64,000 nt of DNA, from assembly GCF_016583985.1 (NCBI RefSeq), contig NZ_NRSD01000003.1:213800-277799 (forward strand), given 5' to 3'. Positions within the stretch are counted from its first letter, which is position 1, and every line of letters begins with the position of its first letter. The notes beneath the pieces were generated by a model. The model worked only from the letters and a program-made list of their open reading frames with translations. It ran no database searches and was not told the origin of the DNA. Positions 1-7,867 of this stretch are shown in pieces. The position numbers were made by a program, and so were the translations under genes. The stretch comes from Thiocapsa imhoffii. Lineage in GTDB: Bacteria; Pseudomonadota; Gammaproteobacteria; Chromatiales; Chromatiaceae.

Positions 1-267
1 CGATCTGAAAGGCGACTAGATTCAAAATGATCCGCGGGATCGGATGGGGTAGGTCAGCGCTCATGAGTACAGGAAAACCATCGGACGGTCGCCGCATCGG
101 CGATCAGTGAGTCATGGGGTCGGTGATTGGATGATGACCCCGGGGTTTCATCCGCCATCGTCGACGATGATGGATGTAGAGGTCATAGTGATGCTGATTT
201 GAGCAGAGACAAGTCACCCGGCAGGATTCGCGGGCGCGACTCGCCTCAGAGAGCAGCACGCAAGACG

Positions 268-310
268 CTGGACACAGACACTGGACACAGACACTGGACA
301 CAGACACTGG
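268..310. repeat. 13-bp tandem repeat, three copies plus a partial
   Basis: The unit ctggacacagaca occurs three times without a mismatch (268-280, 281-293, 294-306) and is followed by four bases of a fourth copy. It lies about 90 bases upstream of the OmpA-type lipoprotein gene, so it could be a variable-number tract that alters promoter spacing, or simply a slippage product. I see no convincing gene in bases 1-396. Confidence 0.9.
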
Positions 311-396
311 GCGAGGCAGGCTGTCGTTGGGATATGATGTGCGCCTGATCCCAACCAAACCCTGTTCCCTGCCTGTTCCTGATAAGGAGAAGATCG

Positions 397-1071
397 ATGT
401 CATTGCGCCCCTTGAAACGTCTCGCCCTGTCCGCCCTTGCTGCCGTCATCCTGGTCGGGTGTGCCGCGGATGGCTCGGGGCTCACTGAAACTGGAGCCGG
501 CGCCGCCATCGGCACGGCGACCGGTGCCGCGGCAGGCGCCATCATTGGATCCATGAGTGCCAATGCCGGTCGGGGGGCACTGATCGGAGCGGTCGGTGGA
601 GCACTCGCGGGCACCGCGGTAGGGGCCTACATGGAGAATCAGCGGCGTGATTTCGAGCGTGCGCTCGCTGATGAGATCGCCGCCGGCATGATCAGCATCC
701 AGCAGTTGCCGAACGATCAACTCCTCGTGCGCATGACGGGGGCCACGGCGTTCGAAATCGACTCCGATCGCATCCAGCCGGGGTTCTTCAGCACCATGGA
801 TAAAATCGCCGCGATCGTCAACCGCTATGGCAAGACCGAGCTGATCGTCTCGGGCCACACCGACAACACCGGCTCGGCCGCGCATAATCAGGGTCTCTCG
901 GAGCGCCGCGCATCCGCTGTTCAACGCTATCTGGAGGCCGATGGGGTCCTCCCGCAGCGTATCGTCGCATTCGGATTTGGCATGAACCAGCCGATTGCCT
1001 CGAATGCAACCGAGGCGGGCCGTCGTCTCAACCGTCGTGTCGACATCACGATCGTCCCCATCACCGCGTGA
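397..1071 (+). CDS. OmpA-family outer-membrane lipoprotein with glycine-zipper segment
   Basis: The 224-residue protein starts with a lipoprotein signal peptide: basic residues, a hydrophobic stretch, then a lipobox ending LVGC with the modified cysteine near residue 22. A glycine- and alanine-rich segment (about 32-75) matches glycine-zipper domains that insert into or lie on membranes. The C-terminal half (about 110-222) is an OmpA peptidoglycan-binding domain, shown by SGHTDNTGSAAHNQGLSERR and the later NRRVDI. Proteins of this YiaD/Pal-like type tether the outer membrane to peptidoglycan. A purine-rich AAGGAGAA lies just before the ATG. The gene stands alone and converges on the nif operon, sharing a hairpin with it. 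Confidence 0.9.
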   Translation: MSLRPLKRLALSALAAVILVGCAADGSGLTETGAGAAIGTATGAAAGAIIGSMSANAGRGALIGAVGGALAGTAVGAYMENQRRDFERALADEIAAGMISIQQLPNDQLLVRMTGATAFEIDSDRIQPGFFSTMDKIAAIVNRYGKTELIVSGHTDNTGSAAHNQGLSERRASAVQRYLEADGVLPQRIVAFGFGMNQPIASNATEAGRRLNRRVDITIVPITA

Positions 1072-1140
1072 CGGGGGCGACCAGATCCACATCTGGAGCG
1101 ACTCCGAACAGCCCTTTCACAGGGCATTGACGACCGGCCT

Positions 1141-1189
1141 CCTTGACGCCGTTCGACCACAGACGCACCGTGGTCGAACGGCGTCAAGG
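1141..1189. terminator. 20-bp perfect inverted repeat, probable bidirectional terminator
   Basis: The arms 1141-1160 and 1170-1189 are exact reverse complements of 20 bases around a 9-base loop. The hairpin sits between two convergent genes, about 70 bases after the OmpA-type gene and about 63 bases after the fdxB stop. That position suits a shared terminator. There is no run of T after either arm, so it is not a textbook intrinsic terminator; it could instead block exonucleases or be a REP-like element. Confidence 0.6.
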
Positions 1190-1251
1190 TCTTGGCCGGA
1201 TCGCCCCCATCCGTCCCTGCTGGCGCCTCAACCGGGACGGTGATCCGTGGC

Positions 1252-1563
1252 TCATGCCGCAGCCGAAAGTGACTCGTGCGCGAGACAATTCTTCGGACAG
1301 ACCCGTGAACACGCCTGACAACCGATGCAGTCTAGGGCGTCTTTCAGATTCATGACCATCCCGGGCGCCTCGTCGAAATCATCGTCGCCGTCATCATCGA
1401 GCTCTTCGAGTGCAAGGTCATCACGGTCGACCAATTCGAAGACATCCCGCGGACAGACCTTGTAACAGCGACCGCAGCCGATGCAATGGGACTGGTTGAT
1501 CGAGACCACGAACGCCGGCGTCCATTCGACGCCGCCACGTGTGATACCTGTGATGGGTTGCAT
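1252..1563 (-). CDS. fdxB: nif-specific ferredoxin III (2[4Fe-4S])
   Basis: The 103-residue protein begins MQPITGITRGGVEWTP, typical of the nif-associated ferredoxin III family. Two cluster motifs are visible, CIGCGRCYKVCPRD near residues 27-40 and CIGCQACSRVCPKN near 79-92, separated by an acidic insert. Such ferredoxins carry electrons for nitrogenase or cofactor assembly in the cytoplasm. I chose the ATG at 1563 because GGAGGGT lies just upstream and similarity begins there; the open frame extends further but has no supporting features. It is the last gene of the nif run, about 190 bases after the DUF683 gene, and I see no sigma-54 promoter of its own. Confidence 0.93.
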   Translation of the reverse strand: MQPITGITRGGVEWTPAFVVSINQSHCIGCGRCYKVCPRDVFELVDRDDLALEELDDDGDDDFDEAPGMVMNLKDALDCIGCQACSRVCPKNCLAHESLSAAA

Positions 1564-1750
1564 GCGTCTACCCTCCATCTCGGCGCTCTGCGAGCGCCTG
1601 TGCGTGTGTGTGTCATGTCTTGAGCGATCAAGACGACCGAAGCGATTCGGCACGATTGCCCAGGGGCATCCGCCCCCTATTGCGGAGATTGCGTTCACCA
1701 ACGACCGCGTGAACTCCGTCGAAACTCAAGCAAAGGGGTGATCGAGCGCG

Positions 1751-1984
1751 CTAAAGGCTTTGCGTTGGGCCCCCGACATCCGCTTGCGCGGCCGTGAGTC
1801 GCGCGGTTGCCTCGGCCCAGGCTTGGCACGCCTCATAGGTCGCCTGTGCGATCGCCGGAATCTCCTCATAGCCTGCTGGCAGACGGTCTTCGACGAGGTC
1901 GTGCAGGACACCCGCTTGCTCGGTCGCGATCCGCTTCGCCTTGCGGACCGCCTTCTCCAGCTCCTTGATCTCAGTTTCCGTCAT
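1751..1984 (-). CDS. nif-associated DUF683 / CCE_0567-type small protein
   Basis: This 77-residue, mostly helical protein begins MTETEIKELEKAVRKAKRIA and has the two-helix character of the DUF683 (CCE_0567-type) family found after nifX and the DUF269 gene in many diazotrophs. A few members are described as metal-binding; the precise role in nitrogenase assembly is unsettled. It follows the DUF269 gene after about 166 bases that hold two hairpins. GGTGAGG lies before the ATG. Family and place in the operon agree, so the family call is secure and the function is not. Confidence 0.88.
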   Translation of the reverse strand: MTETEIKELEKAVRKAKRIATEQAGVLHDLVEDRLPAGYEEIPAIAQATYEACQAWAEATARLTAAQADVGGPTQSL

Positions 1985-2020
1985 GGCCTCGCCTCACCTA
2001 TTCGTTCAAGGGCGGACATG

Positions 2021-2102
2021 GCGCGCCCGTCCCATAGGACGGGCGCGCTCCGGGGCACCACGGTCATGGTTGACCGGATCCCAGTCCGGGCCGCCGGTCA
2101 AC
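2021..2102 (-). other. two consecutive hairpins inside the nif operon
   Basis: A 12-bp perfect stem (arms 2021-2032 and 2037-2048, loop of four) is followed by a 9-bp stem (2069-2077 and 2094-2102). Both lie between the DUF269 and DUF683 genes, in the transcribed direction of the operon. They may protect the upstream message from decay or partly end transcription, lowering expression of the DUF683 gene and fdxB relative to nifENX. That role is inferred from position only. Confidence 0.6.
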
Positions 2103-2151
2103 ACACGCTCCCCTGCCCTACCGAGCCCGCTTCGGCGTTCAACCGCAAGAC

Positions 2152-2625
2152 TCACAGACCTGCGACATCGGAATACTCACCGATCAGTTCGAGCGCAACC
2201 GAGAGGATCTTGTCGGCCTCATCCTTCATCTTCGAGAGACTCGGAAAGCCAAAGCGATGAACATCGCGCAGTGACCGATCCAACACGACCAACTTGCCCA
2301 CGGTGATGATGACCCGTCCAAACCCTTCGTGCGTGAGATGCAGGAGCGGCACGGCCATCAGTCCACATTCGGACTCGATCATGACGGAGATCGCGTTGTA
2401 GAAGGCCCGCATCCGTGCAACCAGGACCTCATCCGGATCACCAACCAACGGGATCGCCTGGCGCTTTTCCTTCGTCAGGATGAAGGGCTCCAAGAGCTCG
2501 GCAGTGGAGAGCCGATCGAACTCCCCATAGGGATCGATCGCGCGCATCTGTCGATCCATTTCGGTCACGAATTGCGTCTGCATCAGATCCGCGTCAGTCG
2601 CGGTCGAGACAGCAGTCTCGGTCAT
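2152..2625 (-). CDS. NifX-associated nitrogen fixation protein (DUF269)
   Basis: The 157-residue protein contains the features of the DUF269 family: TQFVTEMDRQMRAIDPYG near residue 18, LTKEKRQAIP near 52 and a conserved C-terminal block FGFPSLSKMKDEADKIL. The gene is nearly always found just after nifX and is thought to help in FeMo-cofactor synthesis or its electron supply; its biochemistry is not settled. GAGAGGAAAT precedes the ATG, which overlaps the stop of the RseC-family gene as ATGA, indicating translational coupling. Length matches the family. Confidence 0.92.
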   Translation of the reverse strand: MTETAVSTATDADLMQTQFVTEMDRQMRAIDPYGEFDRLSTAELLEPFILTKEKRQAIPLVGDPDEVLVARMRAFYNAISVMIESECGLMAVPLLHLTHEGFGRVIITVGKLVVLDRSLRDVHRFGFPSLSKMKDEADKILSVALELIGEYSDVAGL

Positions 2626-3089
2626 GTTGATTTCCTCTCACAGGTTGATGTCCCCATCGGTGATATCCGACGCACCAGCAGGGGACGATAGTATTCGCGC
2701 GCGAGCCGACCACCGGTGATCCAAGCCGCGAACCCGATTCCCAGACCCAAGCCGACCAGCCCAGCGCCGGCGGTGCCACCCTCACCCGCGCCGAGAACAG
2801 TCGCCAACGCGGCACCGCCGATCAGCATGAGCAGCGGCAGCAGATAGGCCACCGTCGAGGCCATCACGAGGACGCGATCCGGAATCCCGATGATGATCCG
2901 CTCTCCCACCGTCAGCTCGCTTCCGCCAGTGATGCGAAACCGTTCGCGCTGACGTCCGAAGAGCTGACCGAGTACCGCGGTTCCACAGGCACCGGCGCTC
3001 GCGCACTGCCCACAGGCGGTTTGCCGTTCACTCTCGACCCAAACCCCACGCGCGCCGCTCTCGACCACGGTTGCCGTCGCCTCGATCAT
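2622..3089 (-). CDS. RseC/SoxR-reducing-system family membrane protein within the nif operon
   Basis: The 155-residue protein has the RseC layout: a small N-terminal domain with the cysteine-rich motif CGQCASAGACG (about residues 26-36), then two membrane segments (about 75-97 and 105-125) and a short tail. In Escherichia coli, RseC works with the Rnf/Rsx electron-transfer complex. Its ATG overlaps the nifX stop and its stop overlaps the next ATG, so it is locked between nifX and the DUF269 gene. I chose the internal ATG at 3089 because of that overlap. The linkage suggests a role in electron flow to nitrogenase through an Rnf-type complex, which is an inference; no rnf gene is in the window. 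Confidence 0.85.
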   Translation of the reverse strand: MIEATATVVESGARGVWVESERQTACGQCASAGACGTAVLGQLFGRQRERFRITGGSELTVGERIIIGIPDRVLVMASTVAYLLPLLMLIGGAALATVLGAGEGGTAGAGLVGLGLGIGFAAWITGGRLAREYYRPLLVRRISPMGTSTCERKST

Positions 3090-3574
3090 TCGCTCCAGCC
3101 CTCCGCCTCCATCAGATCGAAGCGGCGATCGCACCCCGGGGTCCGATTGGCGATCGCCCGGGCGAGCCAGCCAGTGGGTCCATCCTGCAACTCGCCGCGC
3201 AAGTCACGGATGATCCGGCTGACCGAACTGCCGGGGGCCACCTTGATCGGCTGAATGCCCTGGGCACGCAGTTGGCTGACGGCCGAGGCGCCCACGGCCT
3301 CGCAATACACGAGGTCGCAACCGGCGAGGGCGGCGATCTTCGCGGCGAGCTTATCCTCGTTGCCATCCATCTCGAGGCGAGCGAACTGGATCACCTCCAG
3401 GATCCGATGATCCTGGGCATCGATGTGATACACCACGAAGGCCTCGGCGGCGCCGAAATGCTGATCGATTCGCTTCATGTCCGAACTCGCGAAGGCGACC
3501 CTGATCTGCAACGGGTTCGCGCCGTTCGCGTCTTGATTCATGTTCATAATTCTCAGTCGTCGTTCCAGTCCCAT
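3086..3574 (-). CDS. nifX: nitrogenase cofactor carrier/assembly protein NifX
   Basis: The 162-residue protein has the NifX/NafY-type fold signature: IRVAFASSDMKRIDQHFGAA near residue 24, a middle segment ending in KIAALAGCDLVYCEAVG, and GIQPIKV. NifX binds NifB cofactor and related intermediates and passes them to the NifEN scaffold. The ATG at 3574 has GGGAGG six bases upstream; an internal ATG at 3547 is possible but less well supported. It follows nifN after 173 bases and overlaps the RseC-family gene by four. The C-terminus extends about 25 residues beyond the core domain. Confidence 0.95.
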   Translation of the reverse strand: MGLERRLRIMNMNQDANGANPLQIRVAFASSDMKRIDQHFGAAEAFVVYHIDAQDHRILEVIQFARLEMDGNEDKLAAKIAALAGCDLVYCEAVGASAVSQLRAQGIQPIKVAPGSSVSRIIRDLRGELQDGPTGWLARAIANRTPGCDRRFDLMEAEGWSE

Positions 3575-3747
3575 CGCAACCTCCCATCAGGCCACTCGGT
3601 CGATCCCAGCGATTGGCATCGGTTGGCGTACCGGCGCGCTCGCGACTGCATGAACCCATGAACCCCGGATCGAACCCCAGGCCACCGTGCGGGTGCGCCA
3701 TTCCAGTGCCGTGCCGGGAGCAGACCGGATGGGCCACCAGAGCACGC

Positions 3748-5154
3748 TCAATGCGTGCCAGCGCGCACCCCACGCAGTGGGTCACCCGACTCGTTCGCCC
3801 GCGGTTTCAGACGTGAGTGGTAGGGATGGATCTCACCCCGCTCCTCACCGAGCAACAGGTTGGCGAGATCGAACAGGGCGTCGCGCGTGCCCTGATAGCC
3901 GATCCAGGTCCGACGGAAGCCGCCGAGCCGGTCGTATTGGGGAAAGCCCGCGCGCAGAAAGGGCACGCCGAGACGTGCCGCCGTTTGCACCGCATGGGCA
4001 TTGCCGATCAGAATTTCGGCATGGCGTGCACGCGCGATCGATTCGAGATCCTCCAGATCGCCAATCTTGATCTCGGGGGCCACCACCTGCCGCAACGCAG
4101 CGGCGTTGGCTGGTGCAACCGCCGCGACCAACTCGGCACCGTTGTCCGCCAGCACCCGACTCAATGCGAGTAGGAAATCCGGATCCGCGGCCACCGCGAC
4201 CCGCGTCGAGCTCAACATGAAGTGACAATCGAGCATCGCATCTTGAAGCTGCGCGCGTTGGCGCTCGACCTTGGCCGGCACGGGACATCCCGCAAGCTCG
4301 GCGAGTGTCATCACCAACCGGTCGACCGCATCGAGACCCATCAGATGGGCGAAGCGGTAGGTCGGCACCTCGGTGCGGGTTGCGAGGATGTCCGCCGCGG
4401 CGTCGAGGGCTGGACCGAACACCAGTGTGGCTGCCGCGTCGCCAAGCGTCGCGAGATCGCTGACACGGGTCCCGCCAATGGTTAGGGGACTGTAATCGAG
4501 CTCAGGGAGATGGCCATCAAGCGAATCGGACAGATCCGGCACCACGACGGGGGTCAGCCCGAATGCCTCGATCAAATCCTTCAGATGTTCGATGTCACCC
4601 GGCGTCAGGTGCGCGCCTGGCAACACATTGATCTGTCGCGGCTGCCGTCCGGGGACGGTCCCCGCCTCGGCCCGCATGGGCACCAGCGTCTCGATGATCG
4701 CCGCGAGCGCCTGGGCATAGCCTGACTCCAGCGAACCAGTGAAATCCGGCGTGGCGACCGGGACCACCGCGGTGCGCGCATAGTCTGGATAGGTGCGGCG
4801 AAAGGTCCGGATCGCCATCGCAACATCCGACCCCTGCGTCTCGACCAGCGCGGTGGTGGGGACGCCGATCAAATCCGGGGCACTCTTCTCGCACAGGGTT
4901 CTTAAGCCCTCGACGACCTGTTCCTCGCTGCCCATGATGGCGCTGACTTGATCGATGGCCGTGGTCTGCAGCGGGATCGGCTCACGAAAGTGGCGCACGA
5001 AAAAGATCTTTCCGAACGCCGTGCATCCTTGCGAGCCATGCAACATCGGGATGCAGCGGGCGAAGCCGAGGAAAGCGAGCGCAGCCCCGACCGTTGAACT
5101 GGCCTTGAGCGGGCTAACCGAAAGCGCCTTGTTCCGTTTCAGGATCTCAGGCAT
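3748..5154 (-). CDS. nifN: nitrogenase iron-molybdenum cofactor assembly protein NifN
   Basis: The 468-residue protein is a member of the nitrogenase component 1 family. It has the family hallmark [20 protein letters not shown] near residue 39, followed by [16 protein letters not shown]. With NifE it forms the scaffold on which FeMo-cofactor is completed before transfer to NifDK. The start overlaps the end of nifE by eight bases and GGGGGT precedes it, so the two subunits are probably made in equal amounts. The length fits the family. Its C-terminal tail is rich in Arg, Gly and His and looks divergent. Confidence 0.97.
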   Translation of the reverse strand: MPEILKRNKALSVSPLKASSTVGAALAFLGFARCIPMLHGSQGCTAFGKIFFVRHFREPIPLQTTAIDQVSAIMGSEEQVVEGLRTLCEKSAPDLIGVPTTALVETQGSDVAMAIRTFRRTYPDYARTAVVPVATPDFTGSLESGYAQALAAIIETLVPMRAEAGTVPGRQPRQINVLPGAHLTPGDIEHLKDLIEAFGLTPVVVPDLSDSLDGHLPELDYSPLTIGGTRVSDLATLGDAAATLVFGPALDAAADILATRTEVPTYRFAHLMGLDAVDRLVMTLAELAGCPVPAKVERQRAQLQDAMLDCHFMLSSTRVAVAADPDFLLALSRVLADNGAELVAAVAPANAAALRQVVAPEIKIGDLEDLESIARARHAEILIGNAHAVQTAARLGVPFLRAGFPQYDRLGGFRRTWIGYQGTRDALFDLANLLLGEERGEIHPYHSRLKPRANESGDPLRGVRAGTH

Positions 5155-6607
5155 GACGCACCCCCGTGGACGCGCCCTGGCTGAGCGTCTGGGTCACGGA
5201 TGCCGCGGCGGGCTGGGGATCGCTGGACTCGACTCGTGCCCAGGGCGGAGGACGACGCACCGCCTCCCAGATCGGGCTTTCGAGGGTGAGGCAGAGTTGG
5301 CGCGCCAGTTCGAGCATACCCACATATCCGGCATAGCCGAACTCCCGTTCCTGATTGATATCGAGGAAGGGAATGCGCGCCTTGAGCGCGGTGTACATGT
5401 TGCGACCGCCGGCGATCAGGATATCGACCCCCTGTGCGCGAACCTGATCGATCAAACCACGCGGATTGCCATCCTCGATCATGACCGCATCAGCACCCAT
5501 GAGATCACGAATCCGCGCCTTGTCGTCCTCGGTCGACTTCCGCGTTCCGGTTGCGACCACGGTCATCCCGAGGTCTTGCAAGGCCGAGACGATCGACCAG
5601 GACTTCACCCCACCCGTGTAGAGCAGCACCTTGCGCCCCTGCAAGCGGGTCCGATAGGGTTCGAGCGCGGCATGGGTCGCGGCCTCTTCACGCGCAATCA
5701 GCGCCTCGGTGCGCGCACTCAGATCGGGATCCGCGAGCATGCGGGCGAAATCGCGCAAGGCCTGCGACACGTCCGCGACCCCATAGAAACTCCCTTCGAA
5801 CCAGGGGATCCCGTAGTTCTCCTGGAGTTGGCGCGCGACATTGATCATCGCCTTCGAGCAGACCATCATGTTGACCTGTGCGCGATGCATGGTTTGCACC
5901 TCGCGAAAACGTGCATCGCCCGACAGACTGCAGAGCACCCGCAGGCCCAATTCATCAAGCAAGGGCAGGACATTCCAGAGTTCGCCGGCGATGTTGTACT
6001 CGGCGATCAGATTGATGTCGTGGACCTTGAACCCGGGACGTTCGATTCCGGGTGGCAGCGGATCAGGCTCGCGTGTTCCACAGACCTGCTTCACCATGGT
6101 CTCGCCCGCGATGCGGTTGCCGAGATTCTTGGTGCCATAGAAACCGGCGGCGTCCACCGACACCACCGGGGTTCCCCAACGCCGCTGCGCCTCGCGACAG
6201 ACCGCGCCGACGTCATCGCCCGTCAGGGCCGGAACACAGGTGTTGTAGACGAACACGGCCGCCGGATCATAGGTCTCGATGGCCTGTTTGATACCAAGAA
6301 AGAGCCGTTTCTCACCACGGCCCATGATGATGTCCTGCTCCGTTAGATCGGTGGTCATGCCGATCTTGTAGAGACTCGGGCCGCTCGAGCGCGCCCCACG
6401 GTTGTCCCAGGAATTACCGGCACAGGCAATGGATCCGTGGACGATGTGCGCGACATCCGCGATCGGCAGGAGCGCGATCTGTGCCCCATCGAACGAGCAC
6501 CCGCCCGCCGTCGCCCCCGGCTTGAGTTTCGCGCAGCCTGACTTCGTCTTGCTGTTGTGCGCGCAGGCCGGTTCATCAAGCAGCGCGGCGATCTCTGTCT
6601 GTTTCAT
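5147..6607 (-). CDS. nifE: nitrogenase iron-molybdenum cofactor assembly protein NifE
   Basis: The 486-residue protein shows the NifE pattern: an N-terminal Cys region ([18 protein letters not shown], about residues 25-42), [15 protein letters not shown] near 57 and [18 protein letters not shown] near 120. These cysteines bind the cluster and precursor in the NifEN complex. The ATG at 6607 lies about 27 bases from the predicted start of transcription. A clear sigma-54 promoter and NifA sites are upstream, making this the first gene of an operon that probably extends to fdxB. No nifH, nifD or nifK is in the window. Confidence 0.97.
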   Translation of the reverse strand: MKQTEIAALLDEPACAHNSKTKSGCAKLKPGATAGGCSFDGAQIALLPIADVAHIVHGSIACAGNSWDNRGARSSGPSLYKIGMTTDLTEQDIIMGRGEKRLFLGIKQAIETYDPAAVFVYNTCVPALTGDDVGAVCREAQRRWGTPVVSVDAAGFYGTKNLGNRIAGETMVKQVCGTREPDPLPPGIERPGFKVHDINLIAEYNIAGELWNVLPLLDELGLRVLCSLSGDARFREVQTMHRAQVNMMVCSKAMINVARQLQENYGIPWFEGSFYGVADVSQALRDFARMLADPDLSARTEALIAREEAATHAALEPYRTRLQGRKVLLYTGGVKSWSIVSALQDLGMTVVATGTRKSTEDDKARIRDLMGADAVMIEDGNPRGLIDQVRAQGVDILIAGGRNMYTALKARIPFLDINQEREFGYAGYVGMLELARQLCLTLESPIWEAVRRPPPWARVESSDPQPAAASVTQTLSQGASTGVRHA

Positions 6608-6644
6608 TGAAGATCCCGAAGGCAGTCATGTCGCAGTGCCTGAA

Positions 6645-6660
6645 AGCACCACCCGTGCCA
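6645..6660 (-). promoter_or_regulatory. sigma-54 (-24/-12) promoter of the nifE operon
   Basis: On the minus strand these 16 bases read TGGCACGGGTGGTGCT. They match the sigma-54 consensus TGGCACR-N4-TTGCW at all positions but one, with GG and GC at the right spacing. The element lies 38-53 bases upstream of the nifE ATG, leaving a leader of about 27 bases. Confidence 0.88.
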
Positions 6661-6725
6661 ATCACCATCATCTGGTCTGGTCACCCATCAGGAACGGATA
6701 CCCGGTCATTGGCAGGCACCCGGAA

Positions 6726-6760
6726 TGTCGGATTTCCAACAAATGTCATGTCGGGAAACA
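6726..6760. promoter_or_regulatory. NifA upstream activator sites for nifE
   Basis: A perfect TGT-N10-ACA site (the NifA-binding consensus) spans 6726-6741. A second, looser TGT-N11-ACA spans 6744-6760. They lie about 65-100 bases upstream of the -24 element, the usual distance for NifA acting through DNA looping. The rest of 6761-6960 shows nothing I can name. Confidence 0.82.
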
Positions 6761-6960
6761 CCGCAGATCCGTCAGGCAAACGCGGCGTCAGGGGGGCTGG
6801 GGAGACTGGCCGCGCTGGATGGGTTCTCAGGAGGTCAGCAAAGCGATGAGGCCCGTTGGTCGTGGCACCGGACGCGCGTTCTCGGATCCGCTCGACGCTG
6901 TCCCCGCCAAACGCCTGCGCGTGCGGTCGAGGTGAATCTTCCCCGAGCGGGCTCAGCTGA

Positions 6961-7863
6961 TCACTTCAAGGTCAAGACCAACACGCCAAACAGCATGATC
7001 ACGGCGCCGGCCGACTTCACCAACGGATGCGTCTCCTTGAAGAACCAACGGCCCAAGGCGACCGAAAAGAGCCCAGCGGTTCGTTTCACCGCCATGGCAT
7101 AGGAGGCGAGGGTCAGACTCAACGCGATTTGATCGGCGATCCGCATCGCCGCAAAGAGTGCCCCCAGGATCAAGAGCGGGCGCGCGTGACGGCGCATGAC
7201 CGCGAACTTGATCTGGCGGTAGAAGGAGCGATCACGAACACTGAAGATCACAAAAAGGATCAAGGGGTTGACGATCGCAACCACCACCGCGAAGGACAGT
7301 GGATCGCTCAGTTGGATGCCAATCCGCCCGATGACACTGGCTGCGGCAAAGCAGCCTCCAGCTAGGAGTGTCAGGACGCTGCCAGGGTCGGTCATGATGC
7401 GCCGGAAGGGCAGATACCAGCGCACCTCATGATCGCCGAGGCTCAACACGTAACCACCGACCACGAGCAACAGCACCCCGAGGAGGCCAATCGAGGCGGG
7501 CAGCGCGCCGGCGACCAGCCACTCGATGAGAATCGCAAAGCCTGGCGTCAAGGTCATCAGGGGACCGACGAGCGAGACATCCGTCTTGTGCAGGGCCGCA
7601 TTGAGAGCCCAACCGCCGAGGGCCGAGAACAACCCACCGCTCACCACGGCGAACAGATAGACCGGATCATGAAAGGGAAACCGATGATGCCAGATGATGA
7701 GCGGCAGCGTGATCAACAGGCTACTGAGATTGACATAGAAGGTCAGGAACTCGGTCGAGAAATCGAGACTGAGGTGCTTGGTGACAGCGAGACGCGAGGC
7801 ATGAAAGAAGGCTGATGCCAGCGAAAAGAGGATCCAGACATGAGCGAATTGCGAAAAATCCAT
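6961..7863 (-). CDS. EamA/DMT-superfamily transporter
   Basis: The 300-residue protein is almost wholly hydrophobic, with about ten membrane segments arranged as two EamA repeats (about residues 5-140 and 155-300). The second repeat ends with the usual pattern in which a Lys/Glu-containing loop precedes a final Gly- and Val-rich helix. DMT proteins export small metabolites or amino acids; the substrate cannot be told here. It starts four bases after the preceding gene of the leftward run and may be co-transcribed with it. It ends facing the nif promoter region. Confidence 0.82.
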   Translation of the reverse strand: MDFSQFAHVWILFSLASAFFHASRLAVTKHLSLDFSTEFLTFYVNLSSLLITLPLIIWHHRFPFHDPVYLFAVVSGGLFSALGGWALNAALHKTDVSLVGPLMTLTPGFAILIEWLVAGALPASIGLLGVLLLVVGGYVLSLGDHEVRWYLPFRRIMTDPGSVLTLLAGGCFAAASVIGRIGIQLSDPLSFAVVVAIVNPLILFVIFSVRDRSFYRQIKFAVMRRHARPLLILGALFAAMRIADQIALSLTLASYAMAVKRTAGLFSVALGRWFFKETHPLVKSAGAVIMLFGVLVLTLK

Positions 7864-7867
7864 ACCC

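Noticed and set aside
268..310. Tandem repeats as a possible CRISPR array
   Set aside because: The units are contiguous with no spacers and are too short.
1560..1750. A separate sigma-54 promoter for fdxB
   Set aside because: No sequence on the minus strand keeps GG and GC at the required spacing; fdxB is better placed in the nifE operon.
4955..6346. A 463-codon rightward open frame opposite nifE
   Set aside because: Antisense to nifE; no recognisable domain, an expected by-product of codon bias.
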